A stretch of DNA of 54,095 nucleotides from Streptomyces sp. NWU339 (lineage in GTDB: Bacteria; Actinomycetota; Actinomycetes; Streptomycetales; Streptomycetaceae). Both the position numbers and the translations under genes were made by a program. The stretch spans positions 30-54,124 of the forward strand of contig NZ_QFRK01000047.1 of NCBI RefSeq assembly GCF_003143855.1. The letters are read 5' to 3'. Under the pieces are notes generated by a model that had not been told where the DNA came from, ran no database searches, and saw only the letters and a list, made by a program, of their open reading frames with translations. How positions within the stretch are numbered: the first letter of the stretch is position 1; each line of letters starts with the position of its first letter. Of the stretch, positions 26,034 through 33,753 are shown piece after piece.

Positions 26034-28562
26034 TTACTCGGTCTTGATCGCCTGCAGCATGTTCAGCCGTGCCGCCCGCCGGGCCGGCCACAGCGCCGCC
26101 AGGACGCCCACGACACCGGCCAGCAGCAGGAAGACCGCCAACCGGTCCCAGGGCAGGACCAGTTCGTACGTCGACATCCTGGTCCCCAGGAGCTCACCGG
26201 CCGCCCAGCCGAAGAACACGCCCAGCCCGATGCCGAGCACCCCGCCGAACAGGGAGATCACCAGGGACTCCAGGCGGACCATCCGCTTGACGCCCCTGCG
26301 GTCCAGGCCGACCGCGCGGAGCATGCCGATCTCCTGGGACCGCTCGAACACCGACATGGCCAGGGTGTTGATGACCCCGATCACCGCGACGAGCACGGCC
26401 ATGGCCAGCAGCCCGTAGACCATGTTCAGTATCAGCGTGAACATCTGCGCCAACTCGTCGGAGAGGTCCTGCTTGTCCTGGACCTTGATCGCGGGGTTGG
26501 TGCCGAGAGCCTTCTCCAGGTTGTCCTTCGCGGTGTCGGAGGCGCCGCCGGAGGTCTTCACCAGGACCAGCATGTCGCCCGGGTCCGACTGGTGCGGGGC
26601 GAGCGTCGCGGTGTCGAGCATGACGCCGCGGAACATCTCGTTGCCCTCGTAGACACCGGCGACCGTCAGCTTCTGCTTCTCGCCGTCCTCGTAGGCGACG
26701 GTGAGGTCGGAACCGGCCTTCCAGCCGCGGCGCTCGGCCGTTTCGTGGTCGACGACGATCCGCGTGCCGCCCACCTCGAAGGCGCCCTCCCGGACCGGGA
26801 ACTCGGTCAGCTCGCCGATCGCGGCGCCGTCGACGCCGGTCAGGAAGGCGGTCTCCCCGTCGATGCGGGCCGCCGCGTTGCGCATGGGGCTGGTGGCGGT
26901 GACGCCGTCGGCCTCCCGCAGCGTGCGCCCCACGTCCGGCTTCAGCCCGTGGCCGTTCGCCATGGACACCACGTAGTCGGCCTTGATCGAGGAGGCCGCC
27001 ATCTTGTCGATGGACCTCTGCAGGCTGCCCGCCACCACCGTCATACCGGTGATCAGGGTGAGTCCGATCATCAGCGCGGACGCGGTCGCGGCGGTACGGC
27101 GCGGATTGCGCACCGAGTTCTGCCGGGCCAGCTTCCCGGACACCCCGAAGACGCGGAGCACCGGAGCCGCGGCGGCGATCAGCGGGCGGGACAGCAGGGG
27201 GGTCAGGACGAACACACCGATGATCAGCAGCACCGCGCCGAGCCCCATGGGAGCCTGGCCGTCCGAGCCGTCCATCGTCGTGGCCACCAGGACCACCGCG
27301 ACACCGGCCCCCGCGAAGAGCGCGCCCAGCGTGTTGCGCAGCACCAGCGACTTGGTCGTCGCCTTGGCGTGCACCGAGCTCATCGCCGCCACCGGCGGGA
27401 TCTTCGCGGCCCGGCGGCCGGGCAGCCAGGCGGCGAGCATGGTGATCAGGATGCCGACCGCGAACGCGGTGCCGACGGTGCCCGGCGTGACCACCAAGGG
27501 GCCGTCGGGCATGGTCGCGCCCAGCGACCCCACCAGGGAACGCAGCCCGGCGCCGATACCGATACCGGTGAGCAGCCCGACCACGGCGGCGACCGCCCCC
27601 ACCAGGAACGCCTCGATCAGCACCGACCGCGTGACCTGCCGGCGGGAGGCGCCGACCGCGCGCATCAGCGCCAGTTCCCGGGTGCGCTGGGCGACCAGCA
27701 TGGTGAAGGTGTTGGCGATGATGAACGTACCGACGAACAACGCGATACCGGCGAACACCAGCAGGCCCTGCTTCATACCGCTCATCGACGAGGCGATCAT
27801 CTCCGCCTGCGCGTCGGCGAGTTCGCCGCCGGTCCTGGTGCTGACGGCGCCGGCGGGCAGTGCCTTCTCCAGCTGCGAGCGCAGCGCGGCCTCGGAGACG
27901 CCGTCCTTCGCCTTGACGGCGATCTCGTCGAACGTGCCCGCCTTGCCGAACAGCTTCTGCGCGGTCGCGGTGTCGAACAGGGTGAGGCTCCCCCCGGCCG
28001 CGACATTGCCGTCGTCCGTGGTGAAGACACCGGTGACGACCGGCTCCAGCACGGGACCGTCGACCGACATCCGCACGGTGTCACCGACCTGGTAGCCGGT
28101 GCGCTTCGCGGTCTCGGAGTCGATGAGGATCTCGTCGGCGCCCTTGGGCGCGCGTCCGTCGGTCAGCGGGTAGCGGGGGTCGTCGTCGCCCCAGTAGTTG
28201 CCGCCCTGCGACTGGAAGCCGTCGCCGACCAGCTTGCCGTCCTTGTCGGCGAGGGCGGTGAACCCCTGGACGATCCCGATGGCCCGCGCGGCACCCGGCA
28301 CCCCGGCGCTGGCGTCGACCATGGCCGGGGTCAGCTCGTGGTACTCGCCGACCCTGTCGCCCTCGGGCTCCTTCCACTCGGCGGTGACGGCGACGTCGAC
28401 GTGGTCGAAGCCCTTGGCGGAGCTCTTCTGGAGAGCGTCGGAGAGGGTGTTGGTGAAGACCAGGGTCCCCGACACGAAGGCCACGCCGAGCATCACGGCG
28501 AGCACGGTCATCAGGAGCCGGGCCTTGTGCGCGAGCACATTGCGCAAGGCGGTACGGAACAT
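26034..28562 (-). CDS. ABC transporter permease with two FtsX domains (second system)
   Basis: The 842-residue permease begins MFRTALRNVLAHKARLLMTVLAVMLGVAFVSG. It has the same plan as the permease at 2101-4680: helix, large external domain, FtsX block (MLVAQRTRELALMRAVGASRRQ), two helices, second external domain, and final FtsX block (MSVFERSQEIGMLRAVGLDRR). The start at 28562 aligns with its paralogue; the frame continues to 28646 through Pro/Arg-rich non-coding sequence. It lies 116 bases after its ATPase in the same direction. The substrate is unknown. It may be an envelope stress or peptide/lipoprotein export system. Confidence 0.93.
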   Translation of the reverse strand: MFRTALRNVLAHKARLLMTVLAVMLGVAFVSGTLVFTNTLSDALQKSSAKGFDHVDVAVTAEWKEPEGDRVGEYHELTPAMVDASAGVPGAARAIGIVQGFTALADKDGKLVGDGFQSQGGNYWGDDDPRYPLTDGRAPKGADEILIDSETAKRTGYQVGDTVRMSVDGPVLEPVVTGVFTTDDGNVAAGGSLTLFDTATAQKLFGKAGTFDEIAVKAKDGVSEAALRSQLEKALPAGAVSTRTGGELADAQAEMIASSMSGMKQGLLVFAGIALFVGTFIIANTFTMLVAQRTRELALMRAVGASRRQVTRSVLIEAFLVGAVAAVVGLLTGIGIGAGLRSLVGSLGATMPDGPLVVTPGTVGTAFAVGILITMLAAWLPGRRAAKIPPVAAMSSVHAKATTKSLVLRNTLGALFAGAGVAVVLVATTMDGSDGQAPMGLGAVLLIIGVFVLTPLLSRPLIAAAAPVLRVFGVSGKLARQNSVRNPRRTAATASALMIGLTLITGMTVVAGSLQRSIDKMAASSIKADYVVSMANGHGLKPDVGRTLREADGVTATSPMRNAAARIDGETAFLTGVDGAAIGELTEFPVREGAFEVGGTRIVVDHETAERRGWKAGSDLTVAYEDGEKQKLTVAGVYEGNEMFRGVMLDTATLAPHQSDPGDMLVLVKTSGGASDTAKDNLEKALGTNPAIKVQDKQDLSDELAQMFTLILNMVYGLLAMAVLVAVIGVINTLAMSVFERSQEIGMLRAVGLDRRGVKRMVRLESLVISLFGGVLGIGLGVFFGWAAGELLGTRMSTYELVLPWDRLAVFLLLAGVVGVLAALWPARRAARLNMLQAIKTE

Positions 28563-28678
28563 TGGGTGTCTTCTCGGGTCCAGAGGTACGAGGGCGGGAG
28601 GAGGGGGTGCGGGACGTCGGGGCGTCGGCCGGTGACGGGGCATCAATCAGTGACGGACGTACGGCTGATGACGTCGCT

Positions 28679-29476
28679 TCAGCTGGTGCGGCCCTTGGCG
28701 TCGAACTTCTTCATGCGGTCGAGCACCGAGTCGGCCGTCGGCCCGTGCATCTCGTCCACGATCCTGCCGTCCGCGAGGAACACCACCCGGTCCGCGTAGG
28801 CCGCGGCGACCGGGTCGTGGGTCACCATGACCACCGTCTGCCCCAGCTCGCGCACGGAGTTGCGCAGGAAGCCGAGCACCTCGGCGCCGGAACGGGAGTC
28901 GAGGTTGCCGGTGGGCTCGTCGCCGAAGATGATGTCGGGCCGAGAGGCCAACGCCCGTGCCACGGCGACCCGTTGCTGCTGGCCGCCGGACAGCTGCGCG
29001 GGCCGGTGGCTCAGCCGGTCGGACAGGCCGACCATCCGGATCACCCTGTCCAGCCACTCCTTGTCCGGCTTGCGCCCCGCGATGTCCATCGGAAGGGTGA
29101 TGTTCTCCAGGGCCGTGAGGGTCGGCAGCAGGTTGAAGGCCTGGAAGATGAAGCCGATCTTGTCCCGGCGCAGCTTGGTCAGCTGCTTGTCCTTCAGGGA
29201 ACCCAGCTCGGTGTCACCGATGCGCACGGAACCGGACGAGAACGTGTCGAGACCGGCGACGCAGTGCATGAGCGTGGACTTGCCGGACCCCGACGGTCCC
29301 ATGATCGCGGTGAACTCCGCCTGCCGGAAGCCGACGGAGACCTGGTCGAGGGCGACCACCCGGGTCTCGCCCTGGCCGTAGATCTTCGACAGGTCCGTGG
29401 CGCGCGCGGCCACGGCGGTGGTCCGGTCGGCTGGGGGTCCCCCCGGACGGAGTTTGGGGGAGGGTGCGGTGGTCAC
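28679..29476 (-). CDS. ABC transporter ATP-binding protein (second system)
   Basis: The 265-residue ATPase has Walker A GPSGSGKST, FQAFNLLPT, LSGGQQQRVAVARAL, Walker B IIFGDEPTGNLDS and VMVTHDPVAAAYADRV. It is almost word for word like the ATPase at 1316-2104, so the two systems are paralogues. The GTG at 29476 is preferred because AGGAG lies 10 bases upstream; the frame is open to 29647 but is Arg-rich shadow sequence. The first 25 residues (SPKLRPGGPPADR) are encoded by a GC hairpin element common between Streptomyces genes, suggesting the start was extended into a former intergenic repeat. Confidence 0.92.
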   Translation of the reverse strand: MTTAPSPKLRPGGPPADRTTAVAARATDLSKIYGQGETRVVALDQVSVGFRQAEFTAIMGPSGSGKSTLMHCVAGLDTFSSGSVRIGDTELGSLKDKQLTKLRRDKIGFIFQAFNLLPTLTALENITLPMDIAGRKPDKEWLDRVIRMVGLSDRLSHRPAQLSGGQQQRVAVARALASRPDIIFGDEPTGNLDSRSGAEVLGFLRNSVRELGQTVVMVTHDPVAAAYADRVVFLADGRIVDEMHGPTADSVLDRMKKFDAKGRTS

Positions 29477-29930
29477 GGGATGGGCACTCCTGTCGGGACG
29501 ACGTGATGCGCGACGACGTCTTTCGCGACGACGCGTTGCGCGGGAACGGGGACGTGGTCCATCGTTTCGCGCGCTCACCGCCGTGTAGTCACCCGCTGCT
29601 CCGGTTGTGGGGGGCGACTCGGGGCTGACCACCGGGGCCGCCGTCATACCTGGGGATGACGGCCCACCCTGGCCCCAGGGGGGAGACGGGCCGAGCGGCG
29701 GACATCGTCAGAACAGGTGGAGCGCCCTTGTTCATACAGTGAAATTCCGTCATTCCGCATGCGCGGCCGGCCCCCGCCCGCAAGGCTGGTGGCAAGTGCT
29801 GATGGCGTTTTCCGTGGCCTGATGCTCCCTCAGGCGCCAATAAAATAAGACAACATGGGGCCACCACCCCGCTGCGGGGGAGAGGGGTCCCGATAGGCTC
29901 GGCGTGTGCCCGACGCGGAGCCCATGGCCT
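29477..29930. other. Divergent region between the ABC operon and bldA
   Basis: There is no gene here. It should hold the ABC promoter on the minus strand and the bldA promoter on the plus strand. A direct repeat GCGACGACG occurs at about 29511 and 29526. An unusually AT-rich patch (CAATAAAATAAGACAAC) lies at 29839-29855, and TAGGCT at 29894-29899 is a possible -10 box about 30 bases before the tRNA. Open frames across it show no coding character. Confidence 0.45.
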
Positions 29931-30015
29931 GCCCGGATGGTGGAATGCAGACACGGCGAGCTTAAACCTCGCTGCCCCGGTGAGGGGCGTGCCGGTTCAA
30001 GTCCGGCTCCGGGCA
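29931..30015 (+). tRNA. bldA: tRNA-Leu, anticodon UAA (reads UUA): bldA
   Basis: The 85-base sequence folds as a class II tRNA. The acceptor stem is GCCCGGA with TCCGGGC plus discriminator A, and the anticodon stem is GCGAG/CTCGC with loop CTTAAAC, giving anticodon UAA. There is a long variable arm and a T-arm with GGTTCAAGTCC. CCA is not encoded. In Streptomyces the single tRNA that reads the rare UUA codon is bldA, the developmental and antibiotic-production switch. By eye I found no TTA codon in the protein genes called in this window. Confidence 0.96.
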
Positions 30016-30121
30016 CTTCCGCTGAAACACGTGCCACTGTGGGCGCCCTGCCTGCGGCTGGCGGGTCAGTCCTGCGGGTACTGCTCGCCGGGGGTGAGGG
30101 GCCGTTGGTCTCCCGGGCAAG

Positions 30122-30396
30122 ACTGACTACGTGCAGGTCTCGACCGCCACGCCCGCCCGTGAGCAAGCTGTCGGCCTGGCCAAGGGGCGGTCAAGGCGCG
30201 GCTCGCTGCGGGTTCACAGGTCATCGGCCCCGTCACGTCGGTGTTCCGGCACCTCGGAGAGTTCGGCGAAGGCGAGGAGGGGCGACTGCTCCTCACGACG
30301 ACCGGCGAACGGTGCCCGGAGCTGATCGCTGCACCGGTTTCGGGGGCGCCCCGCTGCCTGGACCGGATCAAGGACAACGTGCGCCCCGAGGAGTCC
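30122..30396 (+). pseudogene. Broken cutA-like divalent ion tolerance gene
   Basis: Translation from 30122 gives TDYVQVSTATPAREQAVGLA. After a shift of one base it continues VKARLAAGSQVIGPVTSVF and RHLGEFGEGEE-RLLLTTT, which is the order of a CutA1 protein. One G appears lost in the run near 30183-30186, where GCC AAG GGG GCG GTC would be expected. The second half jumps from RCPEL to IAAPVSGAPRCLDRIKDNV, as if about 15-16 residues between two Pro-Glu words were removed in frame. No start codon with a ribosome binding site is clear. CutA proteins are small trimeric cytoplasmic proteins of uncertain role. Frameshift plus deletion indicate a dead gene directly after bldA. Confidence 0.75.
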
Positions 30397-30880
30397 CGGA
30401 CGCCGGCGTGCTCCGGTACGTTTCGTACGGCCGGGGCGTTCTTGTGCGGGTGGGGTGATCCCTCCGGGCTCCAGGCCGCTCCCCTGCCGCGCAGGGCGGC
30501 TTACGGACTCCTCGGTCCTGCTTCTGGCCGAGGGCTGTGCGGAGCCAGTCGGGTGAACCGGTCTCGAGCACGGCGCCTGCGAGGGCTCGACCGCTCTCGG
30601 TGACGATCCGGCCGCGGCTGTCGTCGATCCACCGCTGAGCGTTTCTCGAGGTCTCCGGCCGGCACGCGAGCATCGAGGACGCCTCCGAGGAAACCGAGGG
30701 CGCCGTGGGAGCGGCCGGCTGGGGATGATCTCCGGCCGGTTCCGGACAGGTTCCGGATCTGTCATGGTTCGGGCCCCTGTGGTGAGGGGAATCACGCGGC
30801 CGCGTAGCGTGTTGCGCAGCACGACAGGGGAAAGATCCTCCCAAGGTAGGGGGGTCATTCCTTTGCCTACCCATTACTCT
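30397..30880. other. Gene-poor stretch with a possible remnant on the minus strand
   Basis: There is no supported gene. On the minus strand around 30540-30700 one frame reads RNAQRWIDDSRGRIVTESGR and then ALAGAVLETGSPDWLRTALG, which looks protein-like but has no convincing start, binding site or known family. It may be the fragment of a small gene. The promoter of the next gene should be near its right end. Confidence 0.4.
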
Positions 30881-30919
30881 TGAGCCCAAGGCCATGCTGT
30901 GTGGCCATGGAGGAGTGCA

Positions 30920-31828
30920 ATGAGGAGCAGAAACCCGGTCTTCTCGCGACGGGGGTTCAGCCGCGACAACGGCTACGCGGGCTTCAACACCGCGCCGCAG
31001 GCCGGGGGTCCCGCTGTCGCCACGCAGGGCAACCCGTACGCGCAGCCCACCGGCAACCCGTACGCGCAGAACCCCTACGCGCAGAACCCGTACGGACAGC
31101 AGGACCTGCAGCACGGTGCGCCGCCGCAGGCGCCGGCCGCGACCGGCCGGATGACCATCGACGACGTCATCATGCGCACGGCGAGCACGCTCGGCCTGCT
31201 CATCGTGGCCGCGGCCCTCTCCTGGGCCCTGCTGCCCGTCGACGAGGCCAACATCAGCCGGTCCTACGGCATCGGCATCGGCGCCGCGCTGCTCGGCATG
31301 GTCCTGGCGCTCGTGCAGTCGTTCAAGCGCAAGGCCTCGCCCGCGCTGATCCTGACGTATGCCGCCGTCGAGGGCGTCTTCCTCGGTGTCATCTCCAACA
31401 TCGTCGACACCCACGTCGCCAACGGTGCGGCCATGCAGGCCGTGCTCGGCACCATGGCGGTCTTCGCCGCCGTGCTGGTGGCGTACAAGGCGGGCTGGAT
31501 CCGCGTCAACCGCCGTTTCTACGGCTTCGTGATGGCGGCCGCGCTCGGCTTCATCCTGCTGATGGGCGTGAACCTGCTGTTCGCGGTGTTCGGCGGCGGT
31601 GACGGCCTCGGCTTCCGCAGCGGCCCGCTCGGCATCGTCTTCGGCATCGTCGGCATTATCCTCGGTGCCTGCTTCCTCGCCCTGGACTTCAAGCAGGTCG
31701 AGGACGGCCTCGCCTACGGTGCCCCGCGCGAGGAGGCCTGGTTCGCGGCCTTCGGCCTCACGCTGACGCTGGTGTGGATCTACCTGGAGTTCCTGAGGCT
31801 CATCTCGATCCTCAACAGCAGCGACTGA
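30920..31828 (+). CDS. Bax inhibitor-1/YccA family membrane protein
   Basis: The 302-residue protein has a soluble N-terminus with GNPYAQ/NPYAQ repeats (about residues 38-60), then seven hydrophobic helices from about residue 85, ending LTLVWIYLEFLRLISIL. It matches the BI-1/YccA branch of actinobacteria (LTYAAVEGVFLGVISNI, LGACFLALDFKQVEDGLAYGAPR, EEAWFAAFGLTLTLVWIYLE). Family members conduct protons or calcium and modulate membrane proteases; the role here is unknown. ATG 30920 follows GGAGGAG. Confidence 0.93.
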   Translation: MRSRNPVFSRRGFSRDNGYAGFNTAPQAGGPAVATQGNPYAQPTGNPYAQNPYAQNPYGQQDLQHGAPPQAPAATGRMTIDDVIMRTASTLGLLIVAAALSWALLPVDEANISRSYGIGIGAALLGMVLALVQSFKRKASPALILTYAAVEGVFLGVISNIVDTHVANGAAMQAVLGTMAVFAAVLVAYKAGWIRVNRRFYGFVMAAALGFILLMGVNLLFAVFGGGDGLGFRSGPLGIVFGIVGIILGACFLALDFKQVEDGLAYGAPREEAWFAAFGLTLTLVWIYLEFLRLISILNSSD

Positions 31829-31856
31829 CGCCGCGCCACGGCAGTGGCACGTGCAG

Positions 31857-31891
31857 GCGAAGGGCCCCGGGGTCTCCCCGGGGCCCTTCGC
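31857..31891. terminator. Bidirectional terminator
   Basis: A perfect 16-bp stem (31857-31872 with 31876-31891) with a 3-base TCT loop lies between the convergent membrane protein gene and the DUF4287 gene. Confidence 0.9.
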
Positions 31892-31913
31892 CGTGGTGCG
31901 GACGGGGGAACAC

Positions 31914-32144
31914 CTAGAGCAGCTTGCGCGCGGCCCTTCTCAGGTCGTACTCGTGGACGATCGCCTTGGCGTGGCCGTACGCCAGGTCGTATTCGTGGCG
32001 GAGCCAGCTGACCTTCTCCTCGAAGCGGAAGAGAGACGGTCCTTCTTCGACGGCGCGCAGCCAGTCGGAGATCTCACGACCGGTGCAGTGCGGGATACGG
32101 GCGAGCAGGTTGCGATGGGTCTCCTCGGAGAAGACTTGGGACAT
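31914..32144 (-). CDS. DUF4287 domain protein
   Basis: The 76-residue acidic/basic helical protein has words typical of DUF4287: ETHRNLLARIPHCTGREISDWL, then FRFEEKVSWLRHEYDLAYGHAKAIVHEYDLRR. It has a single conserved Cys. The function is unknown. It stands alone between a terminator and a divergent small gene. Confidence 0.87.
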   Translation of the reverse strand: MSQVFSEETHRNLLARIPHCTGREISDWLRAVEEGPSLFRFEEKVSWLRHEYDLAYGHAKAIVHEYDLRRAARKLL

Positions 32145-32244
32145 CGGCGCCTCCAGCGCAGGGGTGTGAGCCGGTCCTTCAGGTCACCGTGCCTGAGTGT
32201 TCGTCCGTTGGCAACAGCCCCACCACGCCGCGTACGCTCACCGC

Positions 32245-32556
32245 GTGCTTGATACGACGCCCCTCATCCGTGCCGTGGACCATTTCGCCGACCGTCTGCG
32301 GGCCGCGCCGCAGAGCCGGCTGCAGCGGGGAGCCGCTGCCGAGGCACTGGCTCTGGCCAGGGAGTTGGCGCGGCGGACCCAGCGCGTCGAGGAGCCGGGT
32401 ACCGAGCCCCGGGAGATGCCCGACGCGGGCATGTTCGCCGCCGCGGACCAGATCTCCGTCGCCGGTCACGACCTGGCCCTCGTACTGAAGAACGAGGGGG
32501 AGGTCGAGGAGGCGGTGCGGCTCGTGGAGGAGTCACAGAAACGCGCCGGGGTGTAG
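32245..32556 (+). CDS. Small helical protein of unknown function
   Basis: The 103-residue acidic protein starts at GTG 32245 (VLDTTPLIRAVDHFADRLR). It is predicted to be all helical and contains GAAAEALALARELARRTQRVEEPG and GHDLALVLKNEGEVEEAVRLVEE. I do not recognise a characterised family. A start further upstream at 32197 is possible, but that part overlaps likely promoter sequence. It converges with the membrane-anchored protein at 32582. Confidence 0.75.
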   Translation: MLDTTPLIRAVDHFADRLRAAPQSRLQRGAAAEALALARELARRTQRVEEPGTEPREMPDAGMFAAADQISVAGHDLALVLKNEGEVEEAVRLVEESQKRAGV

Positions 32557-32581
32557 GTGCCCGCAGGAGAGACGCCCCGGG

Positions 32582-33427
32582 TCAGAGGGACGCGATGACG
32601 CGGTCCGCCAGGATGTAGACGTTCTCCTCGCCGCAGGCGAAGGTCAGCGTGTACGCGCCCGAGACGCCGGAGCCGCCGAGCAGGAACGGGGTCTCGCCCT
32701 CGCGCAGGGCCGCGGCCAGGCGCTCCGCGGTCTCGCGGTGCCCCGGTGTCATGCACAGCGTCGTGCCGTCGGCGAAGACGTAGACGTCCAGCGTGCCCAG
32801 CGGGCCGGGGCGGACGTCGGTCAGCTCCACCTCGGAGGCGGCCAGCTCCTCCAGCGTGGACACGGTGCGCTCGTCGTCGGCGACGGCAGGGGCCGGGTGG
32901 GGCACGAAGTCCGGGTGCGAGGGGTGCCGGCGGCGGGCCGCGGCCAGCTCGGGGGAGTCCGCGGGGGTGCCGCCCTGGACGAAGTCCTTGGGGTCCCTGA
33001 AGTCCTTGGGGTCCTTGGAGTCCTTGGGGGCGTACGTGTCGGCGTCGGCACCCGGCTCGGTCACCGGCTCCAGACCGACGAAATCGGCCTGCCGCGGCAG
33101 GAACAGCTCGCTGTCGGCCAGGCCCAGCAGGGTGGGCGCGTCGGAGATGTCACGGGCCTCCTGGGCGGCCCAGAACGCCCGCGCCTCGGCGAGCTCCCGT
33201 TCCCGTTCCTCCGCGAGCGCCTCGGCCACGGCCGCGCGTATCTCGTCGGCGTGGGCCGCGCGGGCGGTGGGCAGCAGCGCGCGCAGGGCGGCGGCGTTGT
33301 TCCTGGCCAGCTCGGTGTGCAGAGCCGCGACCTGTCGGCGCAGCACCAAGATGCTGCGCAGGACGGCGACGCCCACGGCACCGGTGGCGGCCGTGGTGAC
33401 CAGCAGGGCGATCGGCATGGCGCTCAC
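32582..33427 (-). CDS. Membrane-anchored protein with KDPKDF repeats
   Basis: The 281-residue product has one N-terminal membrane helix (ALLVTTAATGAVGVAVLRSILVL), a long Ala/Glu-rich predicted coiled coil (residues 30-95), and a low-complexity segment with KDSKDPKDFRDPKDF coded by short DNA repeats at 32980-33035. A compact C-terminal domain follows (TDVRPGPLGTLDVYVFADG...FLLGGSGVSGAYTLTFAC). I do not recognise the family. The GTG at 33427 is supported by GGGAG 7 bases upstream; ATG 33418 is the alternative. Confidence 0.78.
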   Translation of the reverse strand: MSAMPIALLVTTAATGAVGVAVLRSILVLRRQVAALHTELARNNAAALRALLPTARAAHADEIRAAVAEALAEERERELAEARAFWAAQEARDISDAPTLLGLADSELFLPRQADFVGLEPVTEPGADADTYAPKDSKDPKDFRDPKDFVQGGTPADSPELAAARRRHPSHPDFVPHPAPAVADDERTVSTLEELAASEVELTDVRPGPLGTLDVYVFADGTTLCMTPGHRETAERLAAALREGETPFLLGGSGVSGAYTLTFACGEENVYILADRVIASL

Positions 33428-33620
33428 TGACGTACTCCCGGTTCAAGGTCGACCCCGACTTCCTACATCAGCTTGAAGGGCGGACTAACCATCTGTCAGT
33501 GCGTAACGTCACGAAACGGACAGAGTGTGGTTTCCGGGCTGGCTGGGGGTAGGGCTCTGACCTGCGTGAATCTCCTCGGCGAGGGAGATAGGTCACATCC
33601 TGGGGGCGATTGGATCACGG

Positions 33621-33661
33621 AACGGCCCGGAACCCCGGTGGTTCGGGGGTTCCGGGCCGTT
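33621..33661 (-). terminator. Terminator after the thiolase gene
   Basis: A 16-bp stem (33621-33636 with 33646-33661) has a 9-base loop. It is downstream of the minus-strand thiolase. Confidence 0.85.
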
Positions 33662-33753
33662 GCCTCACCGACCGTGCCGCTCCGGCTACTTTGCGGCTCG
33701 CCGCAGCGGCCGTCCGAGGCGGCCGTCCGAGGCGGCCGGTCGAGTCGAGCCGA

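Noticed and set aside
25743..28799. A 1018-codon plus-strand frame opposite the second ABC permease
   Set aside because: His/Arg/Gly/Asp-rich shadow translation; the minus strand encodes a clear FtsX-type permease.
29589..29954. Minus-strand frame upstream of the ABC ATPase and across the start of bldA
   Set aside because: It overlaps the tRNA and promoter sequence, and its composition is not protein-like.
29931..30015. bldA as an attachment site of an integrated element
   Set aside because: No integrase gene and no repeat of the tRNA 3' end were seen in the window.
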